Made by a program: the position numbers and the translations under genes
The notes under the pieces: model-generated
Told to the model about the DNA's origin: nothing
Seen by the model: the letters and a program-made list of their open reading frames with translations, nothing else
Databases searched by the model: none
NCBI RefSeq assembly: GCF_021173675.1
Contig: NZ_JAIHON010000014.1
Span: forward strand, 221,298 to 285,297
Source of the DNA: Streptomyces lincolnensis
GTDB taxonomy: Bacteria; Actinomycetota; Actinomycetes; Streptomycetales; Streptomycetaceae
Reading direction: 5' to 3'
Length of the DNA stretch: 64,000 nucleotides
Shown: piece by piece, positions 16,932-28,093 of the stretch
Layout of the letters: every line of letters begins with the position of its first letter
Numbering within the stretch: position 1 is the first letter of the stretch

Positions 16932-17622
16932 TCGCGGGATCCGGTCGGTCGATCACGGTGCCCGGATCAGTGCCGGGGCCGGGGATCGTCGGTGGCTGGG
17001 CGCCCGCGCGCCGCAGCCGCAGCCGGTGGCAGTGCGTCGCCACCGTGTTCAGTACTCGTACGAGCTCGGGGGCGCCCCCACCGCCCCCCAGAGCCGACAG
17101 TGTCGGCAGCGAGGCCTCGACCTCGCACCCAGGCTCGGGGGGCCGCAGCCACACGGCGGCCCCCTGGACGGCTCCTGAGCGGCCCGGAGGGAGCGGCCGC
17201 ACGCCGAGCGCTTCCGGCGCCGGCCCCGGCAGCGGTGCCTCCATGGTGCCGCCCTCGCCGATCATCCTGAGGTCGAGCGGCAGCGTCCCCCACTCCAGCC
17301 AGTCCAGGATTCCCGGCACCTCCTGCGCGCCGCCCGCGGCCACGAGCAGCCGCACGCGATCGCCCCGCAGGGCCACCGGAGAGCCCGGCGCCAGGTGGCG
17401 CAGCGCCGCCCGGCCCGCCTCGGCCGGCACGTCCAGGACGTCGAAGCGCAGACCCACGCGGAGCCGCGGCGGAGTTCCCGGTGCCCCGGGCACTGTCTCC
17501 CAGCCGAGTTCGTTCTCGTACCAGCGGCGGACCGCATCGCCCGCGGTGCCGTGATCGAACGGGCGGCGGGGGAGCGGGACCACGGGAACACCCGCGACGA
17601 CCGGGGGGAGGGCTCCAGACAT
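16870..17622 (-). CDS. Conserved hypothetical protein related to Prim-Pol N-terminal regions (SCO3374-like)
   Basis: This protein of about 250 residues starts with MSGALPPVVAGVPVVPLPRR. Segments WYENELGWETVPGAPG, GLRFDVLDVPAEAGRAAL, VRLLVAAGGAQEVPGILDWL and AVWLRPPEPGCEVEASLPTL resemble the N-terminal part of Streptomyces bifunctional primase/polymerase-like proteins. The catalytic Asp motif of a polymerase is not evident, so activity is doubtful. The gene is convergent with lsr2 and its frame overlaps the lsr2 3' end by 62 bases. Upstream lies the long clpC control region. Confidence 0.72.
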   Translation of the reverse strand: MSGALPPVVAGVPVVPLPRRPFDHGTAGDAVRRWYENELGWETVPGAPGTPPRLRVGLRFDVLDVPAEAGRAALRHLAPGSPVALRGDRVRLLVAAGGAQEVPGILDWLEWGTLPLDLRMIGEGGTMEAPLPGPAPEALGVRPLPPGRSGAVQGAAVWLRPPEPGCEVEASLPTLSALGGGGGAPELVRVLNTVATHCHRLRLRRAGAQPPTIPGPGTDPGTVIDRPDPAISRWPSRKPREWSPEHGRGH

Positions 17623-18052
17623 GCCAAGTGCAACCGTCGGAGCGGTGTGCGGGTTACGCTGGGTATTCCTGCGAATGCGCACAGTATCGAACAAGGGGGC
17701 GTGCGGGGGTGTGGGGAGGCGCAAGGTTGTTCGCCCATAGCGGAGCGAACCGGGGCGCGCGGCATGGAGTGTCCGTCCCGGCGGGTAAGACATCCCTAGT
17801 GGGAGGGGGCGACACGCAGGACAGGACGTCTCACGTTCGCCATCGGCGTACTGATGGTGGGGGTAACTGCCTGGCCTGCGGGAACATCGTCTCGCACCAT
17901 CGGGTTGGAGCAGATGTCGGCGTCACGGGTCAGGAGGCCATCGACGGTGTCGGCAGTTGGAATGAGCGGTCCCCGCTTGCGGGACTAAGCTGCGGAAGGA
18001 CAGGGAGGGGAAGTTCCCCCCACTGCCTGACCGCTCTGAGGAGCGATTAACG
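17623..18052. promoter_or_regulatory. 430-base control region upstream of clpC
   Basis: No convincing gene lies here. It holds the ClgR-like box at 17728-17745, a 5-bp-arm palindrome GTCCCCGCTTGCGGGAC just upstream of clpC, and a Shine-Dalgarno GAGGAG shortly before the clpC ATG. It must also carry the promoter of the divergent minus-strand gene. Confidence 0.6.
17728..17745. promoter_or_regulatory. ClgR-type operator upstream of clpC
   Basis: TGTTCGCCCATAGCGGAG fits the ClgR consensus WNNWCGCYNANRGCGWWS at all but one of its specified positions (the first W after GCG). A second GCGAAC follows at 17745. ClgR activates clp and lon genes in actinobacteria, and clpC is a known target in Streptomyces and Corynebacterium. 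The distance to the clpC ATG (about 310 bases) implies a long leader or a distal promoter. Confidence 0.55.
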
Positions 18053-20578
<2,526 letters not shown>

Positions 20579-20600
20579 GCCTCACGGCCGCGAGGCCGGG

Positions 20601-20637
20601 GAGAGGGGCCGGTGCTCTTGGAGCACCGGCCCCTCTC
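20601..20637. terminator. Strong bidirectional terminator after clpC
   Basis: A perfect 17-bp stem (GAGAGGGGCCGGTGCTC and its complement) has a three-base loop TTG. It lies between the convergent clpC and NACHT genes and can serve both strands, although there is no long T-run. Confidence 0.85.
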
Positions 20638-20648
20638 GCGTTGTCCGG

Positions 20649-23600
20649 CTACAGCCTGCCCGGCGCCACGACCCGTCCGTTGACCTCGATCACCAGTCCG
20701 GTGTGCCGGCCGAGCGGGGTCAGGTCCAGGGGCGCGTCGTCCGCCGTCTCCAGGGTGAGCCGGGTGAGGGCGGGAAACACCCGGGCCAGGTCCCTGGCCG
20801 AGCCGCCCCGGCTGACCCTCCGGAGGGTCAGGGAGCGGATCGCGGGGAGCGGTTCCAGTTCGCGGGGGCGGCGCGGCAGTACGCCGTCCTCCTTGTCGAC
20901 GGCCGGCGGCACGACCTGGCGCGGCAGCCGCAGCGACCCGAGCGAGAAGTCCAGGCTGCCGAGCGAGGGGGCGCGGGAGGCCGCGAGCAGCAGGGAGTGC
21001 GCGTGGCAGTCGCCTTCCACCACGAGTTCGCGCAGCGCGGGCCACTGGGACAGGTCGTTGATCATCATCTTGGCCGGGCTGCTCAGCCGTAGCCTTCGCA
21101 CGGTCGGGTGGCCCGGAGGCAGCGGGATGCTGCTGTCGATCAGCTCTCCGGTGAGCGACAGGTCGGTCAGCCGGTCGAGGCGTTGCAGGGAGGCCAGGTC
21201 GGCCTTCTCCGTGTCGTGGAGCTCCAGGGCGAGCGAGGTGAGCGGCAGGCCTTCGAGGGCCGGCCAGCGTCTGACCCGAGGGCACTTGTGCAGCGTCAGG
21301 GAGGTCAGGCCGGACAGACCGCGGACGAAGGAGAGACTGTCGAGCAGCGGGTTGTTGACCATGGTCAGCTCGCGGATCCCCTGCTCCGGCAGGAGCTTGG
21401 CCAGCTCCGGACCGCCGGCCGGCATGTCGGCGATCACCTGGCCGACGGGTCCGCAGTGCCGTAGCGCCGCGGCCATCTCCGGGTTGATCACGACGACCCG
21501 GGCGTCCTCCAGCGGCGCGTGCGCGAGGACCTCACGGGCGTACTCCTGCACCGGATGGCGCGGCCAGGCGGCGACGAGGACGTCCCGGACGCCCGGTGAG
21601 GCGTGGGGGGCGAAGCGTCGTAGCAGCGGCAGGGAGGCGAGGCCGCCGATGTCCCGGATCACCTGGACGACCGCCCTGGCCTCGTCGTCGTGCAGCTCGG
21701 CGGGGTCGGGCACCAGCGGGAAGACGTACGGGCCGAGGGACGACAGCTTGGCGGCGGCGGTGCCGTCGGGCGGCGGGAACAGCGCCCGGACGCGGTCCGC
21801 GATGCGCTCCCGTACCTCGTCGTCCAGCACCACCGCGCCGAGAGCGCACCGGGCGGCCAGGACATGGATGTCGCCGCGGGTACGGGGGTCCTCGGCCTGG
21901 TCGCCCTTCTCGATCAGCCCCTCGATCAGCCGGCGGACCTCGCCCCGGTGGCAGTGGCCCACCGCCAGCAGGACGATGTCCTGCCACTCCTCGTCGGCGG
22001 CATGGCGCAGGAGTTCGCCCAGGCCGTCGCTCTCCTGGAGTTCCTTCGCCGCCAGATAGTCCTGGAAGGTGCGGTGGATGAACTGGATGACCCGTTCGTT
22101 GCGCTCCTGGAGCAGTCCGCTGCGGTTGAGCAGATGGGTCAGTACGGTCTCGGGGGACCCTTGCCGGCGTACCTGGGGCATGCCCCGCATGGCGAGTTCG
22201 ATCTGATGGCGGCCTTGGGTGTGGCTGAACTCGGCGTAGCCGCCGCGGGCCAGCCAGGCCGCGATCCGCTGGAGCAGCTGCTGGTGTTCTTCGACGCCGA
22301 GGACGATGCCCTCCGGGGCGCCGACCCGGCGCAGGGTGTCGCGGCTGCCCAGGAGCATGGTGAGCGCCGCGTTGTACAGCGACCAGCGGGTCTCCGGCAG
22401 GAAGCCGCGCCGGCGCCGGTGCAGCGCGCAGACCACGGCGGCCAGCAGCGGGGTCCGGGAGAGCCGGAGCAGGGCCGGGTTGCGGGCCAGCTCCCGTTCC
22501 AGGGCTTGTTCCAGGGCGTGCAGGTTCTTCTCCTCGGCGGCGGCCCGGTGGGTGTCGCGGAAGTCCTTGCACTCCAGGCGGGCGGCCGCGTGCCAGGCCC
22601 GGGAGAAGGCGAGGACGTCCTCGTCCCGCATGGGCAGCAGCCGTAGCTCCTCGAAGCCCTCGGAGCCGAGCCAGTCGGCGGCCACCGCCAGGGGGCGCAC
22701 GGTCACCAGACAGCGGTTGTGCGGGTACATCGCCAGCAGGTCGGCGAGGCGGCGCCGGGCCTCCTCGCGCTCCGCGGGCGGTACTTCGTCCATGCCGTCG
22801 ACCAGGAGCAGGGCCCGGCCGGACTCCAGGACACGGCGGGTCCAGCCGTCGGGGGCGCGGTCGATCTGCAGTTCGGCGACGGTGGCCAGCTCGTGCGGCG
22901 CGGGGAAGGCCATGCCCCGGGCCAGCAGGCTGCGCATGGGGATCACGAAGGGCACCAGGCCGTTGAGCTCGGCGAGTTCGTGGTCGAGCGCCCCGCAGGC
23001 GGCGTGCGAGGCGAGCCACCACACCAGGGTGGTCTTGCCCGCGCCCGCCTCGCCGCGCAGCAGGGTCCGGGGGCGGTCGGCGAGCAGGTCGTTGATCCGG
23101 CGGGGCAGGGAGACGGTCCTGGCGACGGGATCGTTCTCGCGGGGTACCGAGGCCGAGATGGCCTCCAGGCTCAGATACGCGGTGTCGAGATCCCAGTTGG
23201 TCTCGGTGGTGCCGAGTTCGTCGATCCCGAATATCTCGATCTTGCGGTAGCGGGTCTTCAGGGCGCGCGCGTAGTGCCGTTCGAACTGCTCGTCCTGGAG
23301 GTGCCGACCGGGCAGTACCGCCTCCAGTACGGGCGGCACATGGCCGGGCTCGGCCCCCATCACCTGGCGGGGGAAGCCGGGTGCTTCGAGAATGCGCCGG
23401 ACCGGGACCGCCTCGACCCGGCGGTGGTCGCGTCCCACGGGCACCTGGGTCACCACGCCGATCAGGACGGCGCCGGCGAACACGGGGGAGCCGGAGAGCC
23501 CGGCGAACGGCGACTCCCCGCGCTTCGGGGCGGCGGCCACCGGGGCCCGGTCGAACTCGCAGACCAGCAGGGAGCGCATCCGCCCGGCCATCGGCAGCAC

Positions 23601-23972
23601 GGTGCCGGTGAGCTGGTCGTACTCCAAGTGCTCCTCGGCGCCGAAGCGTTGGACGGCCGGGAAGCCGACGACCTGGCAGCCGGGCAGGGGGTCGGGTGCG
23701 TCGAGGACTCCCCAGCGGAGCCGGGAGAGCGCCCACCGCTCGGGGTCGACGAGCTCCTCGCCGGTGAGCAGGAGCGCCACGTCGCTCTCCTCGTCCTGCC
23801 ACACCGCCCTGCTGGGCAGGGGCTGTTCGCTCTCCGGGTGGACCGTGCGGATCCACTCCCGGTTGCGCAGCACATGGGCGCTGGTCAGCACGAGCCTCGG
23901 GGTCAGCATGACGCCGCTGCCCTGCGCCCCGGCCAGCACCACCACGGACCGGTCGACCGCCGAGCGGAGCAT
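20649..23972 (-). CDS. Trypsin-like protease / NACHT NTPase / leucine-rich-like protein
   Basis: This protein is about 1107 residues. Residues 10-200 form a trypsin-like serine protease: GSGVMLTPRLVLTSAHVL (His33), EESDVALLL (Asp64) and PFAGLSGSPVF (Ser160). A linker with YLSLEAIS leads to a NACHT NTPase: Walker A LLRGEAGAGKTTLVWWL (Lys313), Walker B RALLLVDGMDEVPP, and the downstream FIHRTFQDYLAAKELQ. The C-terminal ~300 residues are leucine-rich-like strands (LTSLTLHKCPRVRRWPALEG). This is the effector-NACHT-sensor order of bacterial NLR-like immune proteins. The start is uncertain: ATG 23972 has GAGG in front. The genes that follow encode a phosphatase and a second NACHT. Confidence 0.85.
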   Translation of the reverse strand: MLRSAVDRSVVVLAGAQGSGVMLTPRLVLTSAHVLRNREWIRTVHPESEQPLPSRAVWQDEESDVALLLTGEELVDPERWALSRLRWGVLDAPDPLPGCQVVGFPAVQRFGAEEHLEYDQLTGTVLPMAGRMRSLLVCEFDRAPVAAAPKRGESPFAGLSGSPVFAGAVLIGVVTQVPVGRDHRRVEAVPVRRILEAPGFPRQVMGAEPGHVPPVLEAVLPGRHLQDEQFERHYARALKTRYRKIEIFGIDELGTTETNWDLDTAYLSLEAISASVPRENDPVARTVSLPRRINDLLADRPRTLLRGEAGAGKTTLVWWLASHAACGALDHELAELNGLVPFVIPMRSLLARGMAFPAPHELATVAELQIDRAPDGWTRRVLESGRALLLVDGMDEVPPAEREEARRRLADLLAMYPHNRCLVTVRPLAVAADWLGSEGFEELRLLPMRDEDVLAFSRAWHAAARLECKDFRDTHRAAAEEKNLHALEQALERELARNPALLRLSRTPLLAAVVCALHRRRRGFLPETRWSLYNAALTMLLGSRDTLRRVGAPEGIVLGVEEHQQLLQRIAAWLARGGYAEFSHTQGRHQIELAMRGMPQVRRQGSPETVLTHLLNRSGLLQERNERVIQFIHRTFQDYLAAKELQESDGLGELLRHAADEEWQDIVLLAVGHCHRGEVRRLIEGLIEKGDQAEDPRTRGDIHVLAARCALGAVVLDDEVRERIADRVRALFPPPDGTAAAKLSSLGPYVFPLVPDPAELHDDEARAVVQVIRDIGGLASLPLLRRFAPHASPGVRDVLVAAWPRHPVQEYAREVLAHAPLEDARVVVINPEMAAALRHCGPVGQVIADMPAGGPELAKLLPEQGIRELTMVNNPLLDSLSFVRGLSGLTSLTLHKCPRVRRWPALEGLPLTSLALELHDTEKADLASLQRLDRLTDLSLTGELIDSSIPLPPGHPTVRRLRLSSPAKMMINDLSQWPALRELVVEGDCHAHSLLLAASRAPSLGSLDFSLGSLRLPRQVVPPAVDKEDGVLPRRPRELEPLPAIRSLTLRRVSRGGSARDLARVFPALTRLTLETADDAPLDLTPLGRHTGLVIEVNGRVVAPGRL

Positions 23973-24019
23973 CACGGCCTCGCGGTCGTGACACGCGTGA
24001 CACGGCCGGACGCGCTCAT
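23972..24019 (-). CDS. Possible 15-residue leader peptide before the protease-NACHT gene
   Basis: ATG 24019 follows a strong GAGGGGG and reads MSASGRVTRVTTARP before a TGA that overlaps the ATG of the NACHT gene by one base (TGATG). It could couple translation of the large protein. Alternatively, a one-base frame error could have split the true N-terminus from the rest. Coding potential is too short to judge. Confidence 0.3.
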   Translation of the reverse strand: MSASGRVTRVTTARP

Positions 24020-24191
24020 GAGTTCCCCCTCGGTCGACGGATCGGCCGGGGTCCACGGCCGCCTGGCCCGCAACGGGCGTGGGGCCGATACCCGAAGGTA
24101 CCGGCCCCACGCGGGCTGTGCCCGCCGTCCGGCCGAAGCCGGGGCGGGCGCCGGATCAGGACGACCGAATCACCGGATCAGGACAACCGAA

Positions 24192-24839
24192 TCAGGACAA
24201 CTGCCCGTCGTAGTCGGGGAGTTTGTACGTCTTCTCGGCGTGGCCGCCCGACAGGTCGGTGGCGCTGTTGCCGATGTTCGCGATGATCGTGTAGCCCTTC
24301 GACTCGATGTCGACGCGCTGGGCGGTCTTGTACGCGGCGACGTCCTTGAAGAGGTCGGAGAAGCCGCGCACGTAGAGGCCGGAGACCTGGTAGCCGACCT
24401 GCTTGAGGTTGTAGTCGGTCGCCGAGGCGATGATGCCCGGACGGGCGGTCACGAAGAACACCGCGACACCGTGGTCCTGGGCGTACCGGGCGGCGTTCAG
24501 GACCGGCTTGTTGGCCGGCTGGGGGTAGCTGAAGCCGAAGTCGGTCTCCAGGGCGGTGTTGTCGATGTCGAGGACGATCGCCTGCTTCTCGCCGGGCTTC
24601 GGCGCGGCGATGCGCTGCTGCAGGTACGGCAGGGCCTGGTCCATGACGGCCTGGCAGTCCTTCTGCCAGGTGGCGTAGTCGACGTCCTCGGCGGCCGCTG
24701 CGGCCGTGGCGGTGCTCGTGCTCGTGGAGGTGCTCGTGGTCGTCGTCGCGGCCTCGGCGGGGACGGCCAGCGCCACGAGGGCGGCGGCGGAGACGGCGGT
24801 GACGGCTGCGCGGCGCGCCCATGGGCGTCCTGTGGTCAT
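24192..24839 (-). CDS. Secreted HAD-family acid phosphatase
   Basis: This 215-residue protein starts MTTGRPWARRAAVTAVSAAA with a hydrophobic signal peptide cleaved near AEA-A. A Thr/Ser repeat linker follows (TTTTSTSTSTSTATAAAA). The phosphatase domain shows motif I IVLDIDNTALETDF with the DxDxT catalytic pair, motif II AVFFVTARPG, and a late IANIGNSATDLSGGHAEKTY. It belongs to the acid phosphatase B/e(P4)-like HAD group and should act outside the cytoplasm. It sits between the two NACHT genes on the same strand, 116 bases after the helical NACHT gene. Whether it belongs functionally with them is not known. Confidence 0.88.
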   Translation of the reverse strand: MTTGRPWARRAAVTAVSAAALVALAVPAEAATTTTSTSTSTSTATAAAAAEDVDYATWQKDCQAVMDQALPYLQQRIAAPKPGEKQAIVLDIDNTALETDFGFSYPQPANKPVLNAARYAQDHGVAVFFVTARPGIIASATDYNLKQVGYQVSGLYVRGFSDLFKDVAAYKTAQRVDIESKGYTIIANIGNSATDLSGGHAEKTYKLPDYDGQLS

Positions 24840-24955
24840 CTGTGGGGGTCCTCTCACGTCCGTGCACGCTGAAGTTGTCGCGTGCATGCTTGTTGGTGAG
24901 GGTGGCGCGAGGGGAACCGTAGGGTTACCGGACGGTAAGTGGCCAGAGATGTACG

Positions 24956-27900
24956 TCACACCGCACGGTGGACCGTGGTGACGGTGGGGGTCACGGGGAG
25001 AGCCGCGAGGACGTGCTCGGGGATCGCGGAGGCGTCCGGCGCGAGGACGATCATGATCTTCCGCAGGCCCGGGAAGAGCTCCGGGATCCGGGAGAAGTCC
25101 TCGGTGCCGTGGACGTTGTTGAGGCGCAGGGCGGTGATGCCGGGCAGGGGCGGGCCGTTCCAGCCCATGTGCTGCCAGTTGACGCGCAGCTCCTCCAGGG
25201 CGGGCAGGGCGGCGATCTCCTCGTGGTCCTCGTGGGTCAGTGTGGCGAGCACGGTGCCGAAGCTCAGCTGCTTCAGGGTGCGGAACCCGCGCAGGCCGCG
25301 CAGCCCGGTGTGATCGAGCGCGTTCTTCGTGAAGCGCAGGTATCGCAGGGGCAGGTCCATGGGCAGGGCCTCGTCCAGGGACTCGGCCATCAGCCCCACT
25401 CCGAGGTCGAGCTGGTCCAGCGTCGTCGAGGCGGACAAGGGGTGCAGGGCGCCCGGCCGTTGGAGTCCCGACATGAGATCCAGGGACAGCCAGGACAGGG
25501 GGAGGCGGGCCAGGGGGGTCAGGTCGCTCACCTCCGGGCACATGCTGATGTCCAGGTGGCCGAGGCGGTGCAAGGGCGCGAGGCGGTCCAGGTCCCGTAC
25601 GTCGTGGTTGTCTCGGATGACGAGTTCGGTCACCTGGCCGGGATCGAGGACAGCGGCGATCTCGGCCGGGTCGATCCCGCCGTGGAGCTGAAGGCGGCTT
25701 CTGCCGCCCAGGTCGCGCAGCACGTGCAGGTGCTCCCGGGAGCGCACGGTGAACAGCAGGTCGTCCGCACACAGCCGCCCGACGACCTCCTCGCCGTACC
25801 GCCGCGTCCCGAACCGGTGCCAGGACCAGGCCAGTTGGGCCCGCACCCCGAGGTCCGGGTGCGACCGGAACCGCGCCAGCACCGGCACCGCCGCCTCCGT
25901 CCCGATGAGGGACGCGGTGACGACGGCCGCCCGCGCCTCGGAGTCGGTCAGCCCCTCCGGGCCGGGCAGCAGCTCCAGGGCCAGCGGGCCCACCGAGGCG
26001 AGGGCGCGCGCCTCCTCCGTGGTGCGGGGCGGGATCAGCGCGGCCGCGTTCCGCTCCACCAAGGTCCTGACGCCCGGGTCGAGTTGGGTGGCGTGCTCCA
26101 GCGACGCCAGTGCCAGGAGCCGTACGCGGGTGGCGGCGGGGCCGTCCAGGTGCCGGGCGGAGTCGATCAGGTCCCGCAGAAGGTCCGCCCGTTCCCGCGG
26201 ACGCGCGTGCGCCACGGCCATCCGGACCACGTCCGCCCACTGCTCGTCCACGGCGCCCCGGACGAGCAGCCCGAAGTCGCCGTCCTCCACCGCGGCCTTC
26301 GCGCCCAGGTAGTCCTGGAAGGTGCGGTGCACGAACTCGACGGTGCCGACGGTGGGTTCGCGCAGCAGCCCGCTGCGGACGAGCAGATGCCGCAGGACCG
26401 CCGTGGCGTCCCCCTGCCCCGCCACGGCCGGCAGCGAGGGCAGGACCTCGGCGACGATGCGCTCGGCGCGCTCGCGGTCCATCTCCGACTGGTTGTTGCG
26501 GATCAGCCAGTACGCCAGGCGCTGGAGAAGCTGGATCTGGGGCGGCTCGGTGAGATGGATCCCGTCCCGCTCCGGGAACATGTCCCGCTCCTCGTCGCGG
26601 CGCGCGAGCAGCATCGACAGGGCGGCGTCGTACAACTCCTGCCTGCCGTGCGGGAGATAGCCGCGCCGGTCGCGGTGCAGGGCGCAGAGCAGGCCGCACA
26701 TCAGCGGGTTGGTGGCGAGCCGGCCGAGGTCGGGCTTGGTCCGGACGGCGTCGAGCAGGCCGCGCTCGTAGTCGTCGAGACGCTCCAGCTCCGCTTCCGG
26801 CGCGCCCGCGCGGGCCGCCGCGTGCCAGCGGGCGACGAACGCGGCCACGTCGCCCTGGCCCATCGGGGTCAGCGCCAGCTCGGTGAACCCGTCGGGGGTG
26901 AGCCAGTCCTCCCGTACGGCCGAGGGGCGGGAGGTGACCAGCCACTGGTTGCCGGGATAGACGTCCAGCAGGTCGCGCAGCCAGCGCCGGGTGCGTTCGC
27001 GTTGCCGTTCCGGGATCTCGTCGATGCCGTCGATCAGGAGCAGCCCGCGGCGCGCGGTGAGCACACGGTCCGCCCATCCGGCCGGCTGGTTCGCGTGGAA
27101 GGGCACGTGTACGGCGGCCAGGAAGGCGTCGGGGGCCGGGAAGCCGTCGGGCCGGCGGGCGAGGGTGCGCAGCGGCAGGACGAAGGGGACGCGGTCTCCG
27201 CGCTCGCCCCTCGCCGTGGTCACCGCGAGCCACTGCACGAGGGTGGTTTTGCCGGAGCCGGCCACGCCCCGCAGCAGGACCCGGTCGTGCTCGGCGAGGG
27301 CCTGTTCGGCCGGGAGGGCGGTGGCGGCGGTGGCGACGCGCACCCCGTCCGGGCCCGCCGCGTGATCGTCCTCGGCGGCCGGGCTCAGCGCCTGGAGGCT
27401 GAGGTAGGCCGCGTCCAGGGGCCAGTGGGCGCGGGTGGTGACCAGGTCGATGCCGTAGATCGTGAGATGGCTGTGCTTGGTGGTGACGTAGGCCAGGTAG
27501 CGCTGCTCGAAGGCGCTGTCCGTGCCGCCGGTCGGTGGGGTACGGGCGATCAACTCGTCCACCTTGGCGATCAGTTCGCTCTGCCTGCGGGTCTGCTCGA
27601 CGAGGGTGCGGGCGACGAAGGTGGAGCGCTGCGTGAAGAAGTGCAGGATGTGCAGACAGGCCGTTTCGAGCACCCGCTCGCAGAAGAGGGACGCGTCCAG
27701 GGAGAGGAGATAGGTGAACGTCCGGTTCGTGGGCGTGTCGCGCAGGCGCCGGGCGAGTGCCTCGTGGCCCAGTGCCACGGCTTGTACGTCGCTCATGTCG
27801 AGGTCGCCGAGTGCCTGAAGAGCCTGGGCGACCGTGGTCACGACCAGCTCCGTCTGTTCGTGGGGCACCGGAGGCTCGGGGCCCCTCATCGCCCGGTCCA

Positions 27901-28093
27901 CCAGCTCTTCCGTGAGCTTGCGGAGGTCGGGATAGGTGAGCGTGGCCTTCTCGCCCCTGAACGACACGATGCCGGATATCCGCACGGGCTTGTCCACCAG
28001 CCCCGCCCCGGGCCCTTCGTGGACGAACAACTTCCGCACCAGCGGACCCACCACGCTCGACGCGAGTCTGGTGCCGATGACCGTCGGATCCAC
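24956..28093 (-). CDS. NACHT NTPase with helical N-terminus and leucine-rich-like C-terminus
   Basis: This 1045-residue protein starts with GTG behind a strong GGGGGAGG. The N-terminal ~190 residues are helical, with no enzyme motif (MDPTVIGTRLASSVVGPLVR, DLRKLTEELVDRAMRG), resembling NACHT N-terminal helical (NNH) domains. The shared pre-NACHT segment is PLDAAYLSLQALS. The NACHT core has Walker A LLRGVAGSGKTTLVQWL, Walker B RGLLLIDGIDEIPERQ and VEFVHRTFQDYLGAKAA. HEAT-like helices and then leucine-rich-like strands follow (LGHLDISMCPEVSDLTPLAR). It is clearly related to the other NACHT protein in its core but has a different N-terminal effector. It is probably a stress or phage sensor. Confidence 0.85.
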   Translation of the reverse strand: MDPTVIGTRLASSVVGPLVRKLFVHEGPGAGLVDKPVRISGIVSFRGEKATLTYPDLRKLTEELVDRAMRGPEPPVPHEQTELVVTTVAQALQALGDLDMSDVQAVALGHEALARRLRDTPTNRTFTYLLSLDASLFCERVLETACLHILHFFTQRSTFVARTLVEQTRRQSELIAKVDELIARTPPTGGTDSAFEQRYLAYVTTKHSHLTIYGIDLVTTRAHWPLDAAYLSLQALSPAAEDDHAAGPDGVRVATAATALPAEQALAEHDRVLLRGVAGSGKTTLVQWLAVTTARGERGDRVPFVLPLRTLARRPDGFPAPDAFLAAVHVPFHANQPAGWADRVLTARRGLLLIDGIDEIPERQRERTRRWLRDLLDVYPGNQWLVTSRPSAVREDWLTPDGFTELALTPMGQGDVAAFVARWHAAARAGAPEAELERLDDYERGLLDAVRTKPDLGRLATNPLMCGLLCALHRDRRGYLPHGRQELYDAALSMLLARRDEERDMFPERDGIHLTEPPQIQLLQRLAYWLIRNNQSEMDRERAERIVAEVLPSLPAVAGQGDATAVLRHLLVRSGLLREPTVGTVEFVHRTFQDYLGAKAAVEDGDFGLLVRGAVDEQWADVVRMAVAHARPRERADLLRDLIDSARHLDGPAATRVRLLALASLEHATQLDPGVRTLVERNAAALIPPRTTEEARALASVGPLALELLPGPEGLTDSEARAAVVTASLIGTEAAVPVLARFRSHPDLGVRAQLAWSWHRFGTRRYGEEVVGRLCADDLLFTVRSREHLHVLRDLGGRSRLQLHGGIDPAEIAAVLDPGQVTELVIRDNHDVRDLDRLAPLHRLGHLDISMCPEVSDLTPLARLPLSWLSLDLMSGLQRPGALHPLSASTTLDQLDLGVGLMAESLDEALPMDLPLRYLRFTKNALDHTGLRGLRGFRTLKQLSFGTVLATLTHEDHEEIAALPALEELRVNWQHMGWNGPPLPGITALRLNNVHGTEDFSRIPELFPGLRKIMIVLAPDASAIPEHVLAALPVTPTVTTVHRAV

